Source: Mastigias papua (Eukaryota; Cnidaria; Scyphozoa; Rhizostomeae; Mastigiidae). Taken from it: a DNA stretch of 64,000 bases. Under the pieces are notes generated by a model. The model saw only the letters and a program-made list of their open reading frames with translations, was not told where the DNA came from and did no database searches. The DNA is taken from positions 16,027,187-16,091,186 of the forward strand of contig OZ025269.1 in NCBI GenBank assembly GCA_964019165.1, given 5' to 3'. The position numbers were made by a program, and so were the translations under genes. How positions within the stretch are numbered: position 1 is the first letter of the stretch; every line of letters starts with the position of its first letter. Positions 1-11,159 of the stretch are shown here, in pieces.

Positions 1-1097
1 ATTTGAGACGTAACAACATAGCAAAGGTGCCTAATTTTCTAATTTTGCCACTGTTTTTTGTCGAACCTTACTGCTCAGGTGACTGTTGGATATGCCCCTT
101 CAAAGATGCTTACTTTTTGATAAATATCGAGTCGTTTCCTTTCCTGCTTTTTACATAAGTCTCTATGTGAAATATGTTAACAATAGCTTAAGTTGCTAGG
201 GGCTCAAGCTAGTCAAACTGTACAGCCCATATATCGGGATATCAGCCTGCCTTTTGGCGACAAGTATGTAATTACTCACAAGTTAAATGTAGGACTAACA
301 CTAATTAGATGAGGTCTGAACACTGTCGAAGTTTGCAAGCCCCTTCATGGAGCCAAATCTTTTGAGGCTCCTGTGATATCTAGCGATCTTCTGGGAACCA
401 ACCTGCCGTAACATGCTTAAAAATTCAGCACAGTTTCTAGAATTTCTTCATATGAATGAAATTGGTTCTGTTGAAGTTTTCTGCTGTTTGATCTGGTGTT
501 GAAATTGCCTTCGGGTGAGTTAGGCAAATGTAGATTCTTTGACCAAACCATCTCAACATGTTATTTGATCGGCAATGGTTTGATTGTATTGTCGTAAAAA
601 TGCTTGGAAATCTGGTTGGTCATGATTGAAATGAAAATTATCTGTTGTGGTAAGCATTGGTTTATTTTGGGACCAATGTCATTTGAGGTATAGAGGGGAC
701 GTTCTGCTTTCATATGTTTCAAAAATATGAAACTGACTAACCAGATTATCTGTTTGTTGCGCTCAAGACGGCTTTTGATGTTATGGGCTGTTCTGTTAGC
801 AGCTTTATTCCTGGAATCAGGGGTGTAGGAATCATTTGGAAGGTCGAAGGGTGCAGGAATTGAAGGGGCAGGAGAGTGAAGAACATCTATGCCACGCCCT
901 ACATTTTGAGAGCCACACCCGAACGTAATAAAGTTGCGTGTTTGGCCTATAATTATATTCTGCTCTCTTCTTATTGGCTTCTTAGGGGTCATTCAGTGAA
1001 GGAGCCTATCAATTAAAGGCTAGTCTCTGTCTGTGCTCTCTCACCATCACTAAGTCTCTCACTAGCGGCTAGCCATCATCTATCATAGTCATCATCG

Positions 1098-1159
<62 letters not shown>

Positions 1160-1816
1160 TTCATCATCATACTCATCATCGTCATCATCACCTTTGCATT
1201 GTATTTATTGTTTATTATAGGGTCTTAAAAGCTAACATAAAACCATCAAGTAAATTGTAAAGCCTCATTTTGAGAACAAAATAAAGGTTAACTGAAAATC
1301 CTCCTATTTTCTTTAGCGTCAAAGTAACTGGCCAAGTCAATTATAATTACATAATTAATTATTCGTTAGGAATTACATACTTTGAAAATTACATACTTTG
1401 CTTTGGATTTACTTTGCGGAGTATAGTTATCATGAGCACAATAGCACTGCTTTAGCGTTTTATTTCAGTAAATCAATCAACATTAGGTACCACACCCTGA
1501 TGACCTTCAATGTAAGTCTCGTACTCTACATTACATGAGCATGATTGAGTGCTGGTAATGGGATACTAAATACCAGTTATTAGTGCTGAGTTGAGCATTT
1601 TGGGAATGGTTTAACCAAAGTATTTTCATGACGTGAAGACGTTGGGCAATCAGCTGGCCCACTTATGCGTAGTTTCGTAGTCAGATCTTTCAGCTTTGAT
1701 CTTTCAAAGGTATTTGTGTTAGTTCTAGAAATATTGCAAGAAAAATTCAAACGTATTTAATTTCTTTGATTATCCCGCAATGTGTATTTAAGGCATACCA
1801 ATTTCTATTGTTACAG
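1..1816. other. Upstream intron or intergenic sequence with no supported gene
   Basis: I see no exon that can be joined to the PTB gene at 1817. A 143-codon open frame on the minus strand (561-992) has no recognisable domain and is not called as a gene. A trinucleotide array at 1081-1195 is listed separately. The part just before 1817 ends in a pyrimidine-rich acceptor and is therefore intron of the PTB gene. Confidence 0.5.
1081..1195. repeat. (ATC)n trinucleotide microsatellite
   Basis: An almost pure CAT/ATC repeat with a few interruptions (CGTC, CTTC, ACTC) runs for about 115 bases. It lies in noncoding sequence upstream of the first visible PTB exon. Confidence 0.95.
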
Positions 1817-4800
1817 AGGCAAAGATTTAACACTCCAGATAGACCCATGAGCTATTATGGCGAGGTGAGAAACAGGTTTCAATTCTCTCAAAATGGCGTC
1901 ATAAAAATCGGCTCCTTAAAGGTGAAGAACTCCCTGTTGGTTATCAACGACAGTATACACGCCTTGCTCGAGAAGGTGAACCCTAAGGATTATTACCGTG
2001 TCGATCTCGAAATCAGAGACTCTTCCACGTTAGTAGTAACTTCAGAATCACGACTGAAGGCGGAGGAGCATTCAATCGCTTGGATCCTATCACTTGGCCT
2101 ATACAACCATGACGGTCGGTACTTTGGTTACATCGTGTCGAAGACTAAGGGCGGGAAGACGAAGATGCTATGTCATGTGTACAAATGCTCTACAGTAATG
2201 ATGTCCGCAACAATCCTGGAAGCCATACGAAGTGCATGTCAGAGTACTTTAGCATCAGGCCGTACCCAAACACCTCGGTGCAGCAGTTCTATGCCAAGGA
2301 GTGGGTTCCGAAGTAGATTAATGACAAGTCCAGATACCGTTTCAAGGTCATCAGCATCAAGTGATGTAAGTATCGTGTTATCAAGGTTACTTGACTCACC
2401 ATTAATGTCAACTTTTTCGGTCTCTGCTTTCTTTTGCAACTTTCTCATATAAGTACAAAGCATACGTAGTTATAAGGTAAAGTTATAACTGCACGTTTTG
2501 CTAAAAATAGGGGATATTGGATGGAGTCCGTACAGAGAGTTTTCTCACCATGCCCCCTATGTATCTATCCATATATCTATGTATTTAATGTACATTAACC
2601 TATGATAAGGCTTTTACGCATAAATGCGTTAGCGTTGATTCGGGTATAGAGTTAATAAATCTGTGGTACTGCAGTAATGAACTATTCTCTTATGGATATT
2701 AGTTTGTAGAATGTTAGAAGTACTTTTAAATCCGCCAGCCACCAATGTTAAGCAGGATAATGAGATATTAAATAAAACTAAATAAACTTAAATAAAATTA
2801 GATAGTATTAATAGAAGATCAGTCAGCAGTTTGGAGTAATTTAGTTGACCCAATGCTGTTATTAAAGGATGACACTGAGCTCTGATTTCTAATTACTGTT
2901 GGAACAGTGTTCCATAACCGAGCTGCACCAGGAAAAAGCGAGTGCTTATATGTGTCAGTTATGCAGTATGGCGTTAATTGAGTTGCTCTACTTCTGGTAT
3001 TATTTAAGGGTGTATGAATAAACTTGTTCTTTGCAATATCTGTATGATCATTTAGAATCTGGTAAGTCATTTTCACTTTTGCTTTTGGCCTTCTTTCTGC
3101 TAGGCTCTCCCACCCCAGCAGAAAGAAGGGCAAAAGCAAAAGTCTATTTTCACTTTTAATGTTGCATGTTGCGATGCAATTTTTCCACAAAGTAAATAGA
3201 ATGAACACTGATACAGATGTAACTTTAAGACAGCTTACGTAAATGACAGGATCATCAATTTCTTTCTTTTTCTGCATATAATTTTGATTCATTTGTTGTT
3301 TTATTAAATTTTACGTCATCCATTCTGTGTTGTCATTAGGGCCAGGGTCCGTTCGATGCAAACTGTGTGTATAAGGTTCCCTAGGAGCACACATTTGTGT
3401 TTCCACATACTACTACTACTACCAAGACGCCACACGCAGTTAATACTGCACGACGCGTTTCACAATGCCACGCCAGTTTTTCCTATCTTGTGTCAGTTCA
3501 GATAGTCTATTTAATGTTTGTGCTTCTTTGGAGAGATCCAGTTTAATTCCGACGCAGGCCAAATCTTGTCTTATTGTCTGCATCCATGTTGTCTTTGGTC
3601 TTCCTTGTGGCCGTTTTACTTTCCTGAGATACTCTTTAAGGGCTTTCCTTGCTGGTGTTTCTGGATGCAAGCGCATGAGATGTCCTAGCCATGTTAGTCT
3701 CCTTTCTCTTATTATTTCACTCCATGGTTCATATTTCGTTTTGGCATAGAGCTCGTTGTTGGTAATATTTCTTTGCCAGTTAATTCCAAGGATCTTTCTT
3801 AGATGTCTACGCTGGAAGGTGTCGATGGTGTTTTCTAGTTTCTTTGTTAGTGTCCACAGTTCGCTATTATAGAAAAATACACTTGCTACATATGCGTTAA
3901 AAGTTCTCAGTTTAATCGTGACGGAGTTTATCTTGCTGCTGAAAATGCTGTTGAGCGTTTTGTATGCATCAATTGCTAGTATTTTTCTCCTGTTGATGTC
4001 TTTTTCTGTATCGAGTAGGCTTCCTAGAATTTTGCATTCTTTCCATGCTTCATTTCCCTTTTGCTCGATGTTATATTCTTCCGTTTTTGATTCATTTATT
4101 TGCAAGTTTCTTTCTTCAAGTTTACCAGGAATTGTTTCTTTAATATGATCTATTCGACATTTCGCAGTAGATGCCCATATGATGTCATCAGCATACTGAG
4201 GGTTTATTTCAAAATAGTTGTTCTTTCTGGATGGATCTGTTGCTGCGTTCTCGGTATTCATGGATCTTGCAAGGTAGAAGATGAAAAGTACAGCACTAAG
4301 ACAGTCACCCTGCGCAATCCCTATTTCTGTTTTGATGTTTTCACCTTTCTCTTTTCCGACTTTGACTCGCAAGTTTACATCCTTTATCAAAAGGGACATC
4401 ATGTGTAGTTCGTCGGGTTGAAGTATTTCTTTTAGATCTTTTAATAATTTTCCGCGGCTTACCGTGTCAAAGGCCTTACTCATATCTAGCAGTAAAAGGT
4501 AGATGTTGTAGGTGCTTGATGTTATAGCTTTCTCTGCTAGCATCTTGATTGCAAAAACCTGTTCAGTCGTGCTTCGCCCAGCTTGATAGGCAGCTTGTCT
4601 TATTGGGATTGTTTCCACATAGAACATTGAAAAAGGCCAGTGTACATCGAAGATCTTCGGGCCTAAGTACATGCAATTCACTGTGGGTGTTGCGGTGTAA
4701 ACATCTTCAGTTGCAATACCCATGACCACACCAGGCCTGAACCACACGCGGTATTTTGTTCAAACTTTTCAGATTTTGTACATGCAAAGTTATATTTTAA

Positions 4801-7800
4801 GTTAAACGTAATTGACGAAAAACATGCATAAAACCATGATAAGGTAGGTTCATACCACCACAGAATAGGGATTAGGCAGAAGGGTCACTTGCAGTCGGCA
4901 CCTTTGATGTTTCGCTGACACATTTCTCGATGCGCTATGCGATAGGGAAATATGTTACTTGCTTAAACTCGCTTCCAGCTCAGCGATATCGAGGCTCGCA
5001 GTTTGCGTTCAATATCGCGGGTAGGTCGAACCACTCGGAAGCCTTTGCGCTATTTTCAAAATTAACTACCTGTGAGGAAAAACAACTTTATATCTGTATT
5101 ACAGTTGGTCGACAGCACTTGCTACTCATTATTGTGCTATTCCATGTACTCTCTCGTGTCAAAGGAATGGAATGAAGTTATTGAGGGCAGATACCATCGC
5201 GGAGGCTGCTGAAAGTGTAAGTTGTATTTTACATACGAAGTAGAACTTACCTTAAAGAGTGTTTCCAGCAATCCTATCGTTTTCGCTATCGTTAATGTCT
5301 GCCACCATCAAAATCTATTGTTTATAACAATTTCCATAATAGAAAGTAGGCCAGGCCGTTTGAGGACCTCAGCATTCTTTACTATTGATATATCTACATC
5401 CATGGGTTATTATAAATGCACAACCTTCATGTATTTCCTATTTTTTCTTTTCGATTCCTGAAGCGTCCGATTCGCAAATTTCAAACAATAGTAAATTCTC
5501 ATTCGAGTAAACAGTAGCAGCATATATTTCGAATCAAAGAATTCGCAACTATCAAGTTTATCTTTCTTTAAAAGTTGCAGTAGGTCTCCCCCAATGCTAT
5601 TTACCTTTTTCAGGTTTCGAAAATATTCAACAAATTTGTCTTCTAATGACACAACATAGGACATCATGCTCTCAGATGGTACAACTAATCCGCCAAATAT
5701 ACTCGAATCTGAATCGTATGCCTTGTATAATAAAAAAGTCTTTGTCTCATTATAACTCTCAGTCTGATCTGTTAGAGCTGACTCACATACTGGGCATTTA
5801 TGTTTGAGAAATGTTTTTCGTAGCAAATATCCTGCAACATAGGCAACTGCATTTTTCTTAATCAATTTCTCCTCTACTTGCTCAGCTCTATATTCATTAG
5901 AAATGCACATTAGCTGTGAAGCATTGTCATTTGGTTCACTTAATGAAGTTGCAAACCCTTGTAGGTTACCAAGCTCTACAAGTGGCTTATCCTTATCAGT
6001 TTCACAATTTCCAGAAGCAATTGTCAACAGATTGGTATGAAAGAGCTTCCTATATGCCCTCTTAAATTGTATTGCAGTTGGATTATCTGAATTTCCACCT
6101 TGTTGTCTTATAGCCCCGAAAAAGTTCTCTAGAGGATCCTGATTCAACCTCCTGGTGGCTAAGAAAGAGATTGCTCCTTCATCATAAAGTTTCCTCCAAA
6201 GAGAGATCATTGCATTTAGAGTCAGACACCAACCAGTTATACATTTCAATGAGCTTGTTCTATCTTGCCCTGTTGCATCATTGATAATCTTCAAAGATTT
6301 GAAAAATTGTATTCCCTCAGTCATATCTGTTACATGAGAGGAAGTTATGGAAATTGGTCTACGGGAAAATTTGTTGCTTCTAGAGCTGGAAGAGTTAGCG
6401 CAGTCAAAAATTTTATCAATTCTTTCAATTAATTCAGCTGTCCCGGCAGCTTCTGATGGGAGCCCATTCAAGGCAACATTTGTAAATATACCCGCAGCAA
6501 CAGAGTGGCTAAAGACTTGACTTGCCAACTTCACTTTCATTTTCTGAAACCCATTGGGCTCTATGTGCTTTTCGGTAAGCTTAGGTGCAGTTCTTATTGC
6601 AAGTTTCTTTTCATTATTATAAAACTCTTTTATATGCGCCCATTTTGCAGTCTTCCCATTAAATTTGAAACTATATTTCATTAAGTTATTCCTGACATTC
6701 TTCAAGAGATGTGGGGGATCGAAAATGGTGAAATATTGTTTTCCTCTCATTTCAAAGAAAGGCCTTTCAGGAGTAACTCCAAGCTCTTGCACAAACTGAT
6801 AAAAGTTGGAACCTTGATCACTTACAAGTGCTACAATATTGAGACCTATGGACTCAAGCTGAAAGATAGCTTCATGAATAACCTCTTTCAATTTTGAGGA
6901 TGGGCAAGACTCACTAGCAAGATAGAAGGCAACAGGTTGTTTCCAATTATGAAGAATCCCCCGAATCATCAACACCAAACCTGAGCTGGCCAACATACCA
7001 GAAGATCCACCATCACCATAATCCTCCAAGCCAACTAATCTATCTCTTGGTAAATCGTAAAAAAGATGTCGTTTCAAAGAAATCTCATCCATAATAAGTG
7101 TGCAGATTTTTGCACTGGGTGGCAGTGATTGGACACGCTTCTTTATAACATAAAGTGACTTTTCGCTAAATCCAACCTCAGATGCAAACGTTGAAACCAA
7201 CCGAGTCAAGGTTTTTTTGGATGGAAGATGGAGGTATTTTGCTAAAAAACGATACGCGTTGCCACTAATGTAATATAGCATTAGGGCCCAAGCTTTAAAG
7301 TCATTGCTATATCTTTTACCTTTTGGTTTCTTTGATTGCAATTTGATTTGAGTCTCAATGATTTTTTTTAGTTCGGGAGCAATTATGCCTTCCAGGAGAT
7401 TTAGTGCCTTTTGAGCTTTGGTTACATTTTGTTTAGGAGATTTTGGGAATTGTTGTCTGAGTGCTGTTAGTTTTGATTTCAATGATGTAATTTTTTGCCT
7501 TTTTGCATGAAGGATAGAGCGTAGTTTTTTCTTTCTTGGGCTGTTTGCAGTGAGTTGGGGAGGGGTTTGAGAGACTTGGTCACTTTTGTTTGATACAACC
7601 TCAACATTTGCAGCAATGTTCAATGTTGAATCTTCCATGCCTGTATAAAATGAAAGAACACAAACATATCATATATTGCCTCAAGTAATTTGCAATAGAT
7701 CTTGTTTCACTGAACAGATTCAAGGGAGTTCTATGTCTTACTATACATACTACACCTTTAAGACTACAATACACATAATGCCAGATGCAAATGTAGTTTA

Positions 7801-10800
7801 TGCAAAGATACTACTAAGTATAAATACCTATAACATGTACTTACTGACATCCATCCCAACTGATGCAGGTTTCATAACTATTGGTTCCTGACTGTAACCA
7901 ATGTGGCTTTTTGATACTGAGGAATTAGTGAAGAAACCATAATTATCAATTCCAAAGTCAGCAAAACCATACAGGCTTATTTACATTATTTCAATTTTCC
8001 AAAAATTTAAAGGAGTTTATAATGCATTGATTTACCATAATTATGTTCGCTGATAATTTCTTCAAATTGTAAGCGCTTTTTCTTCTGTGGTATGTCTGCA
8101 AGAGGTATTTTTAATGTCACTTTTGAACAAACATATTGGTTATGCGAAATGACCTTACCTATAGTACTGCTTTGTTTTTTGTTTAATGATTACTTGGATA
8201 TGAATCTATGTTCAATGTGAATTAGGCAAATCCCACATAAAGTGGTATTGATGGTAACAGATAGTTTGAAAATCCATTCAAAGTTTATCTGTGGTAAATA
8301 CCAATTTATCTTTAATAAATACCAATTTTCTCTGACAATCCCAGTTATGTTGCTACCCTCCAACCCGCATTCAGCACCTTCCCAGAATGATCATTAACAG
8401 TAGTATATCTGTACTTACTTGACTCTCTGGCAGTGTATGGCCGTTTACTCCCTATGACTGATGGTGGAGGGTTGGGTATGTTAAAAAGAGTTGGTTTTGC
8501 ATTGGGAAGAAGTCTAGTACGGTTATTTGTAAATTTTGGGAGGAAGTCAGGCTCAAAATGTTCACAGCAGATGTAACAGTTTTTACTGAGATAGGCCGTG
8601 CTCCTATGCATGAGATCTTGCCTTCTGCAACTCTGAAGCCACTCTTTACAACTAAAATATAAGTAATAGGCAACAGTTACTGTGCACAATTAAAAGATAC
8701 ACAACTTAGAAGAACGCTGTGTCTAAAAATATTCTTTAAAATCGAGGAAACTGAGTACAGTAGGAAGTACATACCGTGTAGCACTTGACGGAAAACGGTG
8801 AAAACTTAGTTCTGGGTTGTCTTTTGCGTTATTTGTACAGTTGCAAGCTGAACAAAATGTTCCTTTCGACTTGTAAACTTCTTTATTTGACATCATAGAG
8901 GTCGCTCGCGTGGAGAAGGTGCGAAAACATGCAGGAGAAAAAAAATGTCCAGTGTTAGATACCACTTTCCACGAATTTCTACTTGCTTAATCTCGTTTTC
9001 GCGCATCCCCATACTCACGCATGCGCGCATGAAAAGGTGTCAGCACTGACTTCAATGGAGTGACCCTTCTGCCCCTTTATTATTCTGTGATACCACCATG
9101 TTAGGAGCTCATCAGACTAGCATACCCTTGTCGAAAAGGGGGCTGAGCCCCCGAGTCCCCAACCTCCACGGCACCCCTGGAATACACTCTGGCATTTGGA
9201 GCGACTAATTAGATTTCAACAGTTCTTATGTCGCACCTTCGTGACAGGACCATGAGCTCATAGGCAATTGCGTTTTTGGAGGTTATGGTTATTTGTGTTC
9301 GTTGTTTGTATAGGTTCACTGTTGCCTGGGTAGCGTAAAAAGATACCCATAGATATCAATTTCTAACCGCATAGAATAAGTTTATTAACACGCAAATCCA
9401 TCATAGATCGGATAGGATTTGTCTTGTCATAGTAGCTGCACTGTTCTATTTTTGCCAGGTCTTACCTTAATTCTCAAATGAACCGCCAAAGGAGACGCGA
9501 TTTTCAGCATGGGTGTCGGGCGTTATTTCAGCAGCTACAGGAGGATTTGGTGGCATACTCTTGCAACATCTATCGTATAGGGATTGATTAAATTGTTTTA
9601 TAATTCACCTGTTCGATGAAGATTTTCAACAGGTTTACAGAGTCTTTTGTAGTTTGCAGAGTTTGTTCCTCTCGTTAGAGTATCACTATCATATCTTCTA
9701 GCAAATTGACTGTGCAGAGTTTCCTCTGGTTTGTGGCATGATAGAGCATGAAGGAGTGGTTCCTTGAAATGCCAGTCAACTTGGAGACTATAGGTCTTGT
9801 CAAGTTTTATTCAACACAATTCATAGCATCTTTTTTATCAAACACTCTGTGTTTGGTGTCAGGGAATAACTTATTAGTGCGTTACTGGCGGTCGTTACAG
9901 GTACCATCAATTTGAAGTTCTAGCATGGGGGTTTACTCGAGGGGGGCCAATTGGAGCATTACAGTGTATGATGCGGTATTTATTGCGTCATATACGATTT
10001 GTTGATATGCATTTGGAATTTATTTCTGGGATGTTATTGAGAGGATCTCAAGACATTTTGGAAGCTATTGTATCATTTCCCAAAGGCATCTTGCTATACC
10101 TCTTTATATTTCTATTATTAGGAGACAGTACGAGGTTCAAGTTCCCCGAAGTTGACCCATACTCAGGACTTGCGACATTCGACACCAAACTGTGTTAGAG
10201 AACTATCTTACGAAAACGATGAAGCTGACCAAGCCAGTGTTATAGAACCTATGGAGCAAAGAGGTTTAGTCTCGAAGGAAGAAAGCGTAACTTCTGGTGA
10301 GTTGGAAGATTTGGTAAGAGAGCAGGACGAGGTTAAGGCACAACATGATCCTCTTGTCCGTAGTGTCATTGACCTTAGAAAAGAAGAAACAGGGACAGTG
10401 GAGACATCTGGGAACATAGAGAATCATCTAGGAGCAGATTCCTCATCGGTTTCGAATGATATCGAAGATGGTTTTGTTGTCTGTTCACCTGTTCACCAGC
10501 TGGAAGAACATAAGTCGAATGTGAGTGAAAGTGATTTTACAGTTGAAAATACTGATGAAATAAAAAACCAGAATGAGGCCAAGGAAAACCTCAAGGACAA
10601 GAAGTCGCCATTTTCAAAAAGCAGAACTAGAATATTCCGTGGCACGTTGATTCGAAAGAAGAAATGCAGCGCGTCCAAACTGTCGGTTAGCATGCAGTCA
10701 CTTGATCTCGTTCCGAGGGAAGAGGAGGAAGTTCCCTCACCTCTTGTAAAGAAGGAGCATAAGTTTGTTGTATCGTATCTCTGCTCAGCTGTAGTGAAGC

Positions 10801-11159
10801 CACCGTTCAAAAGTAAACACGTTGAAAAGTGCCTGAAGCAATACCAGAAAGAGGTTGGAAAGAAGCAAAAGGTTGGTGACGTTTGTTCCCTTGGGAATAA
10901 GTTGATGCTACAGGTCATAACAGACACAGGCGCGACTATGATGGACATACAGAATCCCAATTCATTTCGACGCCATTTCCCAATATCAACTATAGACTCA
11001 TTTATTGTGCATCCGGAGAATCCTGACTGCTTCGCATTTTCGACAACTGTCCCCGGTGACGAGCAACATAAGTATCATTTGTTTTACAAATCACGAGACG
11101 ATATAGCCACGGTAAAAGAAGCATTTGAACAGCTGAAGAAATTTCAGAGAGTTTTATAA
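1817..11159 (+). CDS. Tandem PTB-domain protein, 3' part (two visible exons)
   Basis: Two exons are visible: 1817-2365 and 10122-11159 (stop TAA at 11157). The first follows the acceptor TTGTTACAG and ends at donor GTAAGT; the second follows CTATTATTAG. Both junctions are phase 0, so they join without a frame break. Exon one encodes most of a PTB/PID fold, with the strand-end motif CHVYKC and the helix ILEAIRSACQ, then a Ser-rich stretch. Exon two starts with an acidic, Ser/Glu/Lys-rich linker of about 190 residues, a basic RGTLIRKKK patch, and a second PTB-like segment (KFVVSYLCSAVV to EAFEQLKKF) that ends the protein. PTB domains bind NPxY-type tails or lipids, so a cytosolic adaptor role is inferred. 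No TBC, WW or PDZ domain is visible; earlier exons lie outside the window or were not found. Family identity is open. The intron carries nested transposons on the other strand. Confidence 0.72.
2755..3160 (-). mobile_element. 3' end of a CR1/L2/Jockey-type LINE (RT C-terminal tail)
   Basis: On the minus strand a frame ending at 2819 encodes the typical end of a non-LTR reverse transcriptase protein: arginine-rich start, then the box SLFPGAARLWNTVPTVIRN followed by a Ser/Phe-rich end. This matches the family pattern of FPR-x-LWN-LP near the C-terminus. Downstream of the stop, at 2755-2815, a (TAAA)n-like tail reads as TTTA on the element's strand, as expected of a LINE 3' end. The N-terminal endonuclease and RT core are missing, so this is a 5'-truncated dead copy. 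A hairpin insertion interrupts it at 3076-3142. Confidence 0.75.
3076..3142. repeat. 26-bp inverted repeat (hairpin) in the LINE tail
   Basis: The left arm 3076-3101 and right arm 3117-3142 are reverse complements with one mismatch, separated by 15 bases. The flanks TATTTTCACTTTT and CATTTTCACTTTT are also nearly the same, so the hairpin looks like a local template-switch product. Confidence 0.9.
3409..4600 (-). mobile_element. 5'-truncated RTE-like LINE: reverse transcriptase and C-terminal domain
   Basis: An uninterrupted minus-strand frame (stop at 3440) encodes a non-LTR reverse transcriptase from about residue 51 of the frame (position 4597). Visible motifs are QAAYQAGRSTTEQ (fingers), LLLLDMSKAFD with the first catalytic Asp, GIAQGDCLS, and NPQYADDIIWA with the catalytic YADD, then a thumb and a C-terminal segment with RRLTWLGHLMRL and RPQGRPKTTWMQ that is typical of RTE/RTE-X-like elements. 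The endonuclease is missing and the first 50 residues of the frame are not RT-like, so the 5' break lies near 4600. Just past the stop is a (GTA)n tail at 3409-3423. The frame is unbroken for about 385 codons, suggesting a fairly recent insertion. Antisense to the PTB host gene. Confidence 0.88.
4859..9089 (-). mobile_element. Complete P-element-like (THAP) DNA transposon
   Basis: The ends form 30-bp terminal inverted repeats: 4859-4888 reads CACAGAATA, six variable bases, then GGCAGAAGGGTCAC; 9060-9089 is its reverse complement apart from the six variable bases. ATACCAC(C) lies outside both ends (4852-4859 and 9090-9097), fitting the 8-bp target duplication of the P superfamily. A CACCTTT motif occurs inside each terminus as a possible subterminal repeat. 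The element carries a spliced minus-strand transposase with a THAP zinc finger and a DDE core (see separate entry). Length 4231 bp. Confidence 0.9.
5410..8893 (-). CDS. THAP-domain P-element transposase (THAP9-like)
   Basis: Exons on the minus strand: 8893-8775, 8651-8419, 8095-8036 and 7640-5410, joined in phase to about 880 residues. The N-terminus is a C2CH THAP finger: FCSACNC, SFHRFP, CKEWLQSC, NCYICCEHFEPDF and the AKPTLF box. A basic KKKR segment and a coiled-coil-like Lys/Leu-rich stretch follow. The RNase H-like core in the last exon has Asp184 (LIMDEISLK), Asp274 (LVSDQGSNF), the FDPPHLLKN motif of the GTP-binding insertion, and Glu504 (DPLENFFGAIR), counted from Met at 7638. All three catalytic acids are present and the 742-codon final exon has no stop. 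A further coding-like segment at 7975-7845 ends in a good donor and splices in phase to 7640, but its acceptor does not match the phase of 8036. Start chosen as the Met just before the THAP cysteines. Confidence 0.85.
9090..10121 (+). other. Remainder of the PTB-gene intron
   Basis: Noncoding. It holds a 43-base G/C-rich dispersed repeat (9138-9180) that resembles 51321-51360, and a G-rich stretch near 9925-9955 (GGGGGTTTACTCGAGGGGGG) like the MITE family at 23.3 kb. Nothing else is recognised. Confidence 0.5.

Larger units (their letters stand above)
2366..10121 (+). other. 7.76-kb intron of the PTB gene carrying nested transposons
   Basis: Bounded by GTAAGT at 2366 and CTATTATTAG ending at 10121. 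Contents in order: unassigned sequence, a LINE 3' tail (about 2755-3160), an RTE-like LINE (about 3409-4600), a complete P-element-like transposon (4859-9089), then about 1 kb with a short dispersed repeat (9138-9180). All recognisable coding elements are antisense to the host gene. Confidence 0.7.

Noticed and set aside
561..992. 143-codon minus-strand frame
   Set aside because: No recognisable domain, no splice partner and no retroelement motif; likely chance or an unreadable relic.
2239..2463. Protein-like minus-strand frame opposite the PTB exon
   Set aside because: It is the antisense shadow of exon 1817-2365 and crosses that exon's splice donor.
10208..10960. Two long minus-strand frames opposite the second PTB exon
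   Set aside because: Antisense shadows of a real coding exon with Cys/Ser/Phe-rich composition.
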